Assembly: GCA_011322005.1 (NCBI GenBank)
Contig: DROE01000108.1
Coordinates: 1-6,894 of the forward strand
DNA: 6,894 nucleotides
Reading direction: 5' to 3'
Source: Devosia sp.
GTDB lineage: Bacteria > Pseudomonadota > Alphaproteobacteria > Rhizobiales > Devosiaceae
Shown: positions 1 to 5,261 of the stretch, piece by piece
How positions within the stretch are numbered: the first letter of the stretch is position 1
Layout: every line of letters begins with the position of its first letter
The notes under the pieces: model-generated
What the model was told of the DNA's origin: nothing
Seen by the model: only the letters and a program-made list of their open reading frames with translations
Databases searched by the model: none
Translations under genes and position numbers: made by a program

Positions 1-1
1 G

Positions 2-694
2 GCGGGCATTGTGCGCAAGTTCGTGGCCGAGGGCGCGCGCGTGATTATTGCCGACATCAACGAGGCGGGGGCCGGGGAACTGGCCAAAGAACTGGGCGCT
101 GGCGCTCTGGCGCAACTGGTGGATGTGTCCAAGTCGGCCAGTGTCGAGGCCATGAGCGAAATCGCCATCGAGACCTTTGGCCATGTGGACATTCTTGTGA
201 ACAATGCCGGGGTCACCCACCAGCCGGGGCCGCTCACCGACATCTCAGAAGACGAGTTTGACCGGGTGCTGGCGGTCAACGCCAAATCGGTGTTCCTGAC
301 GGCAAAACATCTGGTGCCGCACATGGTGACGCGCAAAAAAGGAGCTATTCTAAACGTGGCTTCGACCGCGGGGGTTTCCCCGCGCCCGCGCCTGAGCTGG
401 TATAATGCTTCCAAGGGCTGGATGATAACCGCGACCAAATCCATGGCGGTGGAACTTGCCTCGTCCGGGGTCCGGGTCAACGCCATCAACCCGGTGGCCG
501 GGGAAACGCCGTTGCTCAAGACCTTCATGGGTGAGGACACCCCGGAAATGCGGGCGAAGTTTCTGGCCACCATCCCGATCGGGCGGTTTTCGCAGCCTCA
601 GGATATGGGCAATGCGGCGTGTTTTTTGTGCTCGGACGAGGCCTCGATGATTACCGGAGTGGCGCTTGAGGTCGATGGCGGGCGCTGCATATGA
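2..694 (+). CDS. SDR-family NAD(P)-dependent oxidoreductase, 5' end outside window
   Basis: Classical short-chain dehydrogenase/reductase, a soluble cytoplasmic enzyme interconverting a hydroxyl and a carbonyl group. The reading frame is open to the left edge, and the glycine-rich TGxxxGxG nucleotide loop that should precede the first visible residues (AGIVRKF) is missing, so the true start lies upstream; about 230 residues are visible. Counting from the GTG codon at 11, an Asp ends the second beta strand (VIIAD, residue 14), which in this family favours NAD(H) over NADP(H). NNAG is at 64-67, and the catalytic tetrad is N90, S118, Y131 and K135 (YNASK). The end, GVALEVDGG, is the usual SDR C-terminus. 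The stop TGA overlaps the ATG of the next gene (ATGA), so the two are probably translationally coupled. Family is certain; substrate is not. Relatives include 3-oxoacyl-ACP reductase-like and sugar or polyol dehydrogenases, and the operon favours a sugar, polyol or hydroxy acid. Confidence 0.93.
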   Translation, partial: AGIVRKFVAEGARVIIADINEAGAGELAKELGAGALAQLVDVSKSASVEAMSEIAIETFGHVDILVNNAGVTHQPGPLTDISEDEFDRVLAVNAKSVFLTAKHLVPHMVTRKKGAILNVASTAGVSPRPRLSWYNASKGWMITATKSMAVELASSGVRVNAINPVAGETPLLKTFMGEDTPEMRAKFLATIPIGRFSQPQDMGNAACFLCSDEASMITGVALEVDGGRCI

Positions 695-1698
695 AGCCGG
701 GACCGCGCAATCTCATCAGCGATGTTGAAGGCATCATCGTTGGCAATGCCACGGACCGCGGGATAAAATCCGGGGTCACGGTGCTGACGGCACAGGAACC
801 CTTTGTGGCGGCGGTCGATGTGATGGGCGGGGCACCCGGAACCCGCGAAACCGACCTGCTGGCCCCGGATAAATCCGTTGAAGCCGTGGATGCGCTTGTG
901 CTCTCTGGGGGGTCGGCCTTCGGGCTTGATGCGCCCTCGGGGGTGGTCGATGCGCTGGCGGCGCGGGGACGGGGTTTCAGGGTCGGCGAAGTGGTGGTGC
1001 CGATTGTGCCGGGGGCAATCCTGTTTGACCTGATAAATGGCGGAGACAAGGGCTGGAAGCAGAACCCCTACCGGGAACTTGGTGTAATGGCGCTGGAGGC
1101 GGCATCAGCAGACTTTGAACTGGGCAGTGTCGGCGCGGGGGCCGGGGCGACTGCTGCGGGCCTCAAGGGCGGGCTGGGCTCGGCTTCGATTGTCTTGGAA
1201 AACGGGATCACGGTTGCAGCGCTGGTCGCGGCCAACCCCACTGGAGGGGTCAATGTGGGGGACAGCGCCCATTTCTGGGCCGGGGCGTTTGAGTTGGGAA
1301 ACGAGTTCGGGGGGCTGGGGCCTTATCCGGGCCCGGTTGATTTTGAAATGACCACCCGGACCAAGCAGGATTTTGTGCAGCAAGGCGCCAACACTACCAT
1401 CGCCATAGTGGCGACCGACGCAAAACTGAGCAATGCGCAGGCCAAACGGCTGGCAGTGGCGGCGCAGGACGGGCTGGCGCGGGCCATTGTGCCTTCGCAC
1501 ACGCCGGTGGACGGGGACCTGGTGTTCGCCGTGGCCACGGGCAGGCGCGAACTCAAAGAGCCGATGATGGATTTGGCACTGCTCGGCCATGCGGGTGCAA
1601 TTTGTCTGGCAAGGGGGATTGCGCGGGGCGTGTTTTTGGCCCATGCAGAAGAAAATGACCCCATGCCAACCTGGCAGGACCGGTTCGGGGCGAAGTGA
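691..1698 (+). CDS. P1-family Ntn hydrolase (DmpA / NylC-like aminopeptidase or amide hydrolase)
   Basis: A 335-residue member of the P1 (S58) family, whose precursors cut themselves to expose an N-terminal Ser or Thr nucleophile. Known members are the D-aminopeptidase DmpA, beta-aminopeptidases BapA and the nylon-oligomer hydrolase NylC. The N-terminus (NLISDVEGIIVG) and the blocks GGAPGTRETD (46-55) and LSGGSAFGLDA (71-81) are typical. The predicted cleavage site is Asn234-Thr235 within GANTT, as in NylC (Asn266/Thr267), rather than the Gly-Ser of DmpA. Asp274 and Asp276 (TPVDGD) have the same spacing from the Thr as NylC Asp306 and Asp308. Lys159 and Asn182 are plausible partners of the other active-site residues. 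No signal peptide is visible, so it is cytoplasmic. The start ATG overlaps the SDR stop and no strong Shine-Dalgarno precedes it, pointing to translational coupling. The natural substrate is probably a non-standard peptide or amide; nylon-oligomer activity is not implied. Confidence 0.92.
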   Translation: MKPGPRNLISDVEGIIVGNATDRGIKSGVTVLTAQEPFVAAVDVMGGAPGTRETDLLAPDKSVEAVDALVLSGGSAFGLDAPSGVVDALAARGRGFRVGEVVVPIVPGAILFDLINGGDKGWKQNPYRELGVMALEAASADFELGSVGAGAGATAAGLKGGLGSASIVLENGITVAALVAANPTGGVNVGDSAHFWAGAFELGNEFGGLGPYPGPVDFEMTTRTKQDFVQQGANTTIAIVATDAKLSNAQAKRLAVAAQDGLARAIVPSHTPVDGDLVFAVATGRRELKEPMMDLALLGHAGAICLARGIARGVFLAHAEENDPMPTWQDRFGAK

Positions 1699-1707
1699 AC
1701 GCATTCC

Positions 1708-1715
1708 AGAGGGAA
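1708..1715 (+). promoter_or_regulatory. Ribosome binding site of the ThuA-domain gene
   Basis: AGAGGGAA lies about 6-8 bases before the ATG at 1721. It decides the start: an in-frame ATG exists at 1589, but that would lie inside the P1 hydrolase gene, has no comparable site, and would add 44 residues unlike a ThuA domain. Confidence 0.7.
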
Positions 1716-1720
1716 AAGCC

Positions 1721-2506
1721 ATGACAATACGCGCAACCGTATGGGGCGAAAACGTCCATGAAACAACCAGCCAAATCGTTTCGGATATCTATCCCGAGGG
1801 CATGCACACCCAGATTGCCAAGCAGCTGGCGGTGGACAAAAACATCGTCGCGCGCACCGCGACCCTGCAACAGCCAGAGCACGGTCTGACTAAAGAGGTG
1901 CTGGCCGAAACCGATGTTTTGTTGTGGTGGGGCCATGCGGCCCACGGGGAGGTGGCCGACGAGATTGTCGAGCGGGTCACCAACCGTATCTGGCAGGGCA
2001 TGGGGCTGATTGTTCTGCACTCGGGGCATTTTTCCAAGATATTCAAAAGGCTGATGGGAACGCCGTGCGCTCTGAAATGGCGCGAGGCAGGGGAGCGGGA
2101 GCGGATTTTCGTGGTCAATCCGGGTCACGCCATCGCAGCAGGTTTGCCGGAATATTTCGAGCTTGAAAACGAGGAAATGTACGGGGAGCCGTTCTCGGTT
2201 CCCGAACCGATGGAGACGGTTTTTATCTCCTGGTTTCAGGGGGGCGAGGTGTTTCGCTCCGGGCTGACCTATAAACGCGGCCGGGGCAATATCTTTTATT
2301 TCCAGCCCGGTCACGAAACCTATCCCACCTATTATGATGACAATATCGGGCTTGTGTTGCGCAACGCGGTCAGGTGGGCCCACAACCCGCAAGCCGTATC
2401 CAGCGATCCATCCGATGCGCCAAACGTGCCGGTGGAAGAGGCGCTGGAGGCGATTGAGGAGCGCGGGCCCAAACTGCACAAAAAGGGCGAAAAGGGCCTG
2501 CGGTAG
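1721..2506 (+). CDS. ThuA domain-containing protein (trehalose-utilisation type)
   Basis: A 261-residue ThuA-domain protein of the class I glutamine amidotransferase-like fold, a usual length for the family. Family landmarks are the N-terminal strand and TVWGENVHE (residues 6-14), DVLLWWGHAAHGEV (65-78), LHSGHFSKIF (99-108) and the highly conserved GRGNIFYFQPGHETYP (187-202). No Cys nucleophile occupies the amidotransferase elbow position, as expected for ThuA. The C-terminal 40 residues are charged and probably flexible. In Sinorhizobium, ThuA works with the Gfo/Idh/MocA-type protein ThuB in trehalose and related disaccharide catabolism through 3-keto sugars. Here a Gfo/Idh/MocA gene lies two genes downstream, which fits a similar partnership, although a membrane protein gene separates them. 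The biochemical role of ThuA domains is still poorly defined, so only family and sugar-catabolism context are claimed. The gene starts 22 bases after the P1 hydrolase stop, within the same apparent operon. Confidence 0.9.
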   Translation: MTIRATVWGENVHETTSQIVSDIYPEGMHTQIAKQLAVDKNIVARTATLQQPEHGLTKEVLAETDVLLWWGHAAHGEVADEIVERVTNRIWQGMGLIVLHSGHFSKIFKRLMGTPCALKWREAGERERIFVVNPGHAIAAGLPEYFELENEEMYGEPFSVPEPMETVFISWFQGGEVFRSGLTYKRGRGNIFYFQPGHETYPTYYDDNIGLVLRNAVRWAHNPQAVSSDPSDAPNVPVEEALEAIEERGPKLHKKGEKGLR

Positions 2507-2539
2507 GGGACCCCGGAACGCCAAACAGGAGTAAATGTC

Positions 2540-3514
2540 ATGTGGGATTTCAGACTGAGCCAGGCCATCGGGCTGATGATAAAAACGGCGCCGTTCATCC
2601 TGCTGCGCATGGCAATTTATTTCGGCATAACGCTGGCGTTCATTGTTGTGACCGGGGCTGGCGCCGGGCTTGGCTGGGGCCTGGGCTCGTTCAGCACTGA
2701 GCCGGGAACCAGCGCCTCGTTTTCCATGTGGGGCGGAATATTCGGTTTTGGCCTGACCGCCGGGGTGATATTTCTGGCGCGCGAATATCTGCTTTATATG
2801 GTCAAGGCGGCCCATATCGCGGTGCTGGTGGAATTGCTCGATGGCAAGGAAATGCCTCAGGGGCGCAGCCAGATCGAACATGGTCAAGCCGTGGTCCGGG
2901 AACGGTTTGCTCAGGCCAACGTGCTTTTTGTGCTCGACCGGATTATTCAGGGCGTGTTGCGCGCTATTACCGGGGCGGCACAGGGGATTGCTTCGCTTGT
3001 TCCCATCCCCGGCCTGCAACAGCTTATGGGGCTGGTGCGCTCTTTCCTGAACATCGCGGTGGGTTTTGTCGACGAAGTCATTCTGGCCTACCTTATCCGC
3101 AGCCGGGCCGAAAACCCCTGGGGCTCGGCGCGCGATGCGCTTATTCTTTACGGACAGAATTATAAGATCATGCTCAAGAATGCGGCCTGGCTGACGATCA
3201 TCATCTACGGCCTGGCGCTCCTTTTGTTCATTTTTTTGCTGGCCCCGGCGGGCGTTATTGCAATTTTGATGCCCGGCAGCTTTTCAGCGTTTGGCATTGT
3301 TATTGCCCTGCTTCTGGCCTGGAGCATCAAGGCGGCGCTGCTCGAACCGCTGGCGATTGCCTGCATGATGCAGGTCTACTTTCCGGCCATCGAGGGGCAG
3401 ACCCCGGACCCCGAATGGGAGCAGCGTCTGAACGATGTGTCAGCCAAGTTTCGCGACATGGGCGAAAAAGCGGCCAACTGGGTGGGTTCTCGCTCCGGTT
3501 CACCTTCCAACTAA
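2540..3514 (+). CDS. Polytopic inner-membrane protein, unknown function
   Basis: I do not recognise this 324-residue protein beyond its being an integral membrane protein. Hydrophobic stretches fall near residues 18-48, 63-84, 130-157, 161-186, 216-244 and 248-281. The first and last probably span the membrane; the 130-186 region, with a proline-containing turn (LVPIPGLQQL), could be a re-entrant or amphipathic pair. A Gly-rich segment (about 39-49, with AGLGWGLG) follows the first helix. A polar loop at 101-127 and a hydrophilic C-terminal tail (285-324) are probably cytoplasmic. No transporter signature, ATP-binding motif, catalytic triad or signal peptide is visible. The start ATG is preceded at 8 bases by AGGAG (2527-2531). 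It lies 33 bases after the ThuA gene and 23 bases before the Gfo/Idh/MocA gene, so it is probably co-transcribed with both. A role in uptake or in housing the pathway at the membrane is possible but unsupported. Confidence 0.8.
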   Translation: MWDFRLSQAIGLMIKTAPFILLRMAIYFGITLAFIVVTGAGAGLGWGLGSFSTEPGTSASFSMWGGIFGFGLTAGVIFLAREYLLYMVKAAHIAVLVELLDGKEMPQGRSQIEHGQAVVRERFAQANVLFVLDRIIQGVLRAITGAAQGIASLVPIPGLQQLMGLVRSFLNIAVGFVDEVILAYLIRSRAENPWGSARDALILYGQNYKIMLKNAAWLTIIIYGLALLLFIFLLAPAGVIAILMPGSFSAFGIVIALLLAWSIKAALLEPLAIACMMQVYFPAIEGQTPDPEWEQRLNDVSAKFRDMGEKAANWVGSRSGSPSN

Positions 3515-3520
3515 TAACTA

Positions 3521-3534
3521 TCAAACGAGTTTGA
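3521..3534. promoter_or_regulatory. Operator-like dyad directly upstream of the Gfo/Idh/MocA start
   Basis: TCAAACGAGTTTGA is an inverted repeat with 6-base arms around a 2-base centre, four bases before the ATG at 3538. It shares the CAAAC-N2-GTTTG core with the dyad at 4628-4641. Even-length dyads of this size suit LacI-type or similar dimeric regulators, but no regulator gene is in the window. It could instead be a small RNA hairpin limiting translation, since the only Shine-Dalgarno-like bases (CGAG) fall inside it. Confidence 0.35.
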
Positions 3535-3537
3535 CAT

Positions 3538-4581
3538 ATGCGTCTTTTGATACTTGGAACCGGGGGCATGGCCCGTGCCCACGCTGAACAGTTTGGTGCC
3601 ATCAAGGGGGTTGAACTGGCGGGGGCGGTGGATCTGGATGAAAAGCTGCTGGACGCTTTTTGCAAAAAATACAAAATCGGGCGGAGTTTCACCTCGCTCG
3701 ATGAGGCCATCGGGTGGGGGAAGTTTGACGCTGTGGCCAACGTCACCCCCGACCATGTGCATTATTCAACGACCATGGCGCTGCTTAAAGCGGGCAAACA
3801 TGTGTTCTGCGAAAAACCGCTGGCGACCGATCACCCCAAGGCGCTGGAAATGGCTGAAACGGCTGAGAAAGCCGGGCTGGTGGGCATGGTCAACCTGACC
3901 TATCGCAACGTGCCTGAAATCCACAAGGTACGCGAACTGGTCAGAAGCGGCAAAATCGGTAAGGTCAAACATGTTGAGGCCTCCTATCTGCAAAGCTGGC
4001 TGGTCTCCAAAGCCTGGGGGGACTGGAGAGAAGAGAGCCAGTGGCTGTGGCGTCTGTCCAAATCCCACGGCTCCAACGGCACCCTTGGTGATATCGGCAT
4101 CCATATCGTGGATTTCGTGAACTTTGGTTCGGGCGCCGAAATGGCCAATATCGACTGCCGGTTGCAGACCTTTCACAAGGCTGAGGGCGACCGGATTGGC
4201 GCATACAAGCTGGACGCCAATGACAGCTTTGTCATGTCGGTGGGCTTTGACAATGGAGCGCTGGGGGTGGTGCACGCCAGCCGCTGGGCCACAGGGCACC
4301 TGAACGAATTGAAACTTCGCGTCTACGGGGACAAGGGCGGCATTGAACTTACCCACCGGCTGGACGGTTCGGAGTTGCGGGTCTGTTTGGGCAGAAGCAT
4401 AAACAAAGCCACCTGGCGCACCCTGAAGGTGAGGCCGGTCAAAACCACCTACGAGCTCTTTGTCAAAGCCGTACGGGCCGGCAAAACGCTGGAGCCCTCG
4501 TTTGCCCAGGCGGCAAAGGTGCAAAAGGTGCTCGATCTTTGCGTGGTGGCTGATGCGGACGGGTGTCGGCATGAGGTGTAG
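3538..4581 (+). CDS. Gfo/Idh/MocA-family oxidoreductase
   Basis: A 347-residue NAD(P)-dependent oxidoreductase of the glucose-fructose oxidoreductase / inositol dehydrogenase / rhizopine catabolism family; usual length and cytoplasmic. The N-terminal Rossmann domain opens with LILGTGGMARAHAEQF (GTGGMA at 7-12), followed by VDLD (31-34) at the end of the second strand. The family hallmark CEKPLA is at 91-96, with K93 as the conserved catalytic lysine. The C-terminal alpha/beta domain carries GDIGIHIVDF (184-193), placing the catalytic-type D185 and H189. The first ATG fits the fold, since the Rossmann strand begins at residue 2; its ribosome site is weak and overlaps a dyad. Family members oxidise or reduce sugars, inositols and their derivatives, often to 3-keto sugars. 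With a ThuA protein nearby, a ThuB-like role in disaccharide or glycoside oxidation is a reasonable inference, but inositol or other polyol substrates cannot be excluded. It is the last gene of the left operon. Confidence 0.93.
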   Translation: MRLLILGTGGMARAHAEQFGAIKGVELAGAVDLDEKLLDAFCKKYKIGRSFTSLDEAIGWGKFDAVANVTPDHVHYSTTMALLKAGKHVFCEKPLATDHPKALEMAETAEKAGLVGMVNLTYRNVPEIHKVRELVRSGKIGKVKHVEASYLQSWLVSKAWGDWREESQWLWRLSKSHGSNGTLGDIGIHIVDFVNFGSGAEMANIDCRLQTFHKAEGDRIGAYKLDANDSFVMSVGFDNGALGVVHASRWATGHLNELKLRVYGDKGGIELTHRLDGSELRVCLGRSINKATWRTLKVRPVKTTYELFVKAVRAGKTLEPSFAQAAKVQKVLDLCVVADADGCRHEV

Positions 4582-4585
4582 TTCA

Positions 4586-4604
4586 CGGATGTCCGGGGCA
4601 TCCG
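4586..4604 (+). terminator. Weak stem-loop just after the Gfo/Idh/MocA stop
   Basis: CGGATG (4586-4591) and CATCCG (4599-4604) form a 6-bp stem with a 7-base loop, four bases past the stop codon. The following bases (GGGTGTTGCTTAT) have no proper T-run, so it is a poor intrinsic terminator. It may only protect the 3' end of the operon mRNA or be chance. Confidence 0.25.
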
Positions 4605-4627
4605 GGGTGTTGCTTATCTGCCATATT

Positions 4628-4641
4628 GCAAACATGTTTGC
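4628..4641. promoter_or_regulatory. Perfect 14-base palindrome, operator-like
   Basis: GCAAACATGTTTGC equals its own reverse complement. It lies in noncoding DNA 47 bases after the Gfo/Idh/MocA stop and about 25 bases upstream of the possible -35 element of the small exported-protein gene. The CAAAC-N2-GTTTG core recurs at 3522-3533. It is a candidate regulator binding site; the regulator is unknown. Confidence 0.4.
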
Positions 4642-4665
4642 TCTTGCCCCACAAATAACAAACTA

Positions 4666-4704
4666 TTGACAAATTGACGGATTCTCAAAGAATTCAAGTA
4701 AAAA
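4666..4704 (+). promoter_or_regulatory. Possible promoter for the small exported-protein gene
   Basis: TTGACA (4666-4671) and TTGACG (4674-4679) are two near-consensus -35 hexamers in an AT-rich stretch. The best -10 candidate is TAAAAA (4699-4704), at a long spacing of 19 bases from the second hexamer and too far from the first. The upstream gene faces the same way and ends at 4581, so an independent promoter in this 245-base gap is expected, but the exact hexamers are uncertain. Confidence 0.25.
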
Positions 4705-4757
4705 TATCACAAAGACTCCATTTTTGAGTCCAATAGGAAACATTGTTTGATGTTCTG

Positions 4758-4813
4758 ATAGTTTCAGCAGGGCGGTTCCGGTATAGTGCCGGAAGCTGGA
4801 ATCCTGAAACTAT
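4758..4813 (+). promoter_or_regulatory. Extended stem-loop in the leader of the small exported-protein gene
   Basis: ATAGTTTCAG (4758-4767) pairs perfectly with CTGAAACTAT (4804-4813). Inside it CAG (4768-4770) can pair with CTG (4796-4798), and TTCCGG (4776-4781) with CCGGAA (4789-4794) around a 7-base loop. That gives 19 possible base pairs, interrupted by a bulge and an asymmetric internal loop. The 3' arm ends exactly where the ribosome binding site AAAGGA (4814-4819) begins. No T-run follows, so it is not a terminator. It may stabilise the mRNA or tune ribosome access. Confidence 0.5.
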
Positions 4814-4819
4814 AAAGGA
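4814..4819 (+). promoter_or_regulatory. Ribosome binding site of the small exported-protein gene
   Basis: AAAGGA lies 7 bases before ATG 4827. It selects this start over the in-frame upstream TTG at 4743, which would place 28 unrelated residues, encoded by the hairpin, ahead of an obvious signal peptide. Confidence 0.75.
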
Positions 4820-4826
4820 CAAAACA

Positions 4827-5150
4827 ATGAGAAAAACTATTCTTGTACCCGGTCTTATCGCGTCAAGCCTTTTGCTTGTGGCATTTGCAGCACCGGCGTT
4901 TGCACAAAGTCATGAAGGGCCGCTTGTTTTTGAAGGCGACTGCGTGGCGGTGATTGAGAAAATCGACCAGGTTCTGGAAACCGGGCAGCTTGACGAGACC
5001 ACGATGCTTGAGATCAACGAGGAAACCCGTGAGCAGGTGGTTGCCTTGCGTGACCAGGGTGCGCGCGAGCAGGAAATGGGTGACCAGGCGGCGTGTACCG
5101 CAACCCTGACGCTGGCCATTCAGATGCTCAACCCGAGCGTGGAGGGTTAG
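4827..5150 (+). CDS. Small exported protein with two cysteines, unknown function
   Basis: A 107-residue protein that I do not recognise as a named family. The N-terminus is a clear Sec signal peptide: MRK, a hydrophobic core through about residue 21, then APAFA before QSHE, predicting signal peptidase I cleavage after Ala26. The mature part is about 81 residues, acidic, and largely helical in appearance (about 40-104). It has exactly two cysteines, Cys39 near its start (EGDC) and Cys90 near its end (QAAC), which could form one disulphide in the periplasm. No lipobox precedes the cleavage site, so it is not a lipoprotein, and no enzyme or metal motif is visible. It has its own 245-base upstream region with a leader stem-loop and a strong terminator after it, so it is probably a monocistronic unit separate from the catabolic operon. 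Translation signals and signal peptide make the gene credible; function is unknown. Confidence 0.82.
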   Translation: MRKTILVPGLIASSLLLVAFAAPAFAQSHEGPLVFEGDCVAVIEKIDQVLETGQLDETTMLEINEETREQVVALRDQGAREQEMGDQAACTATLTLAIQMLNPSVEG

Positions 5151-5191
5151 ACAGCGAAACAGAATGCCCCGGGGGGCAGGGCAGTTTGGGG

Positions 5192-5228
5192 GGCGGGGTG
5201 CATGAAAATGCGCTCCGCCATTTCTTTT
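5192..5228 (+). terminator. Strong intrinsic terminator of the small exported-protein gene
   Basis: Bases 5192-5203 pair with 5208-5219 to form a 12-bp stem (two G-T pairs) closed by a GAAA tetraloop at 5204-5207. The stem is followed at once by ATTTCTTTT (5220-5228), a T-rich tail. It begins 42 bases after the stop codon of the small gene. On the opposite strand no T-run follows the stem, so it should work mainly for + strand transcription and shield the convergent purine operon. Confidence 0.85.
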
Positions 5229-5255
5229 GCCTGGTCCGGCGGCGGAAAGAGGCAA
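5227..5255. other. Second inverted repeat between the convergent operons
   Basis: TTGCCT (5227-5232) pairs with AGGCAA (5250-5255), and TCCG (5235-5238) with CGGA (5243-5246) around a GCGG loop. It lies 7 bases past the stop of the minus-strand deaminase gene. Neither strand has a T-run after it, so it could be a 3'-end stabiliser or a factor-assisted stop for the minus-strand mRNA, or chance. Confidence 0.3.
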
Positions 5256-5261
5256 GTCGTG

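Noticed and set aside
1553..3019. Long minus-strand open frame of 488 codons opposite the P1, ThuA and membrane protein genes
   Set aside because: It runs antisense across three well-supported genes and two intergenic gaps, and its translation is low-complexity, rich in His, Pro, Arg and Gln, with no recognisable motif. It is an open frame caused by high GC.
3531..3536. TTGACA as a -35 box before the Gfo/Idh/MocA gene
   Set aside because: A promoter using it would start transcription inside the coding region. The bases are part of the dyad at 3521-3534.
3795..3977. Further partial matches to the CAAACATGT dyad at about 3795 and 3965 inside the Gfo/Idh/MocA gene
   Set aside because: Both are imperfect and encode family-typical residues (GKHVF and VKHVE), so codon constraint explains them.
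3766..4635. Minus-strand open frame of 289 codons opposite the Gfo/Idh/MocA gene
   Set aside because: It mirrors a conserved gene with all family motifs; its own product shows no domain and no start signals.
4736..4763. Possible general-stress ECF (EcfG) promoter, GGAAAC followed after 18 bases by a GTT
   Set aside because: The -35 differs from GGAAC by an extra A and the -10 is reduced to GTT without the C. Too weak to call.
4782..4787. TATAGT as a -10 box for the small gene
   Set aside because: It forms most of the loop of the leader hairpin and has no -35-like hexamer at 16-18 bases upstream (TAGTTT at 17).
5165..5178. GC inverted repeat TGCCCCGGGGGGCA after the small gene
   Set aside because: The stem is only about 5 bp with no T-run, and the real terminator follows a few bases downstream.
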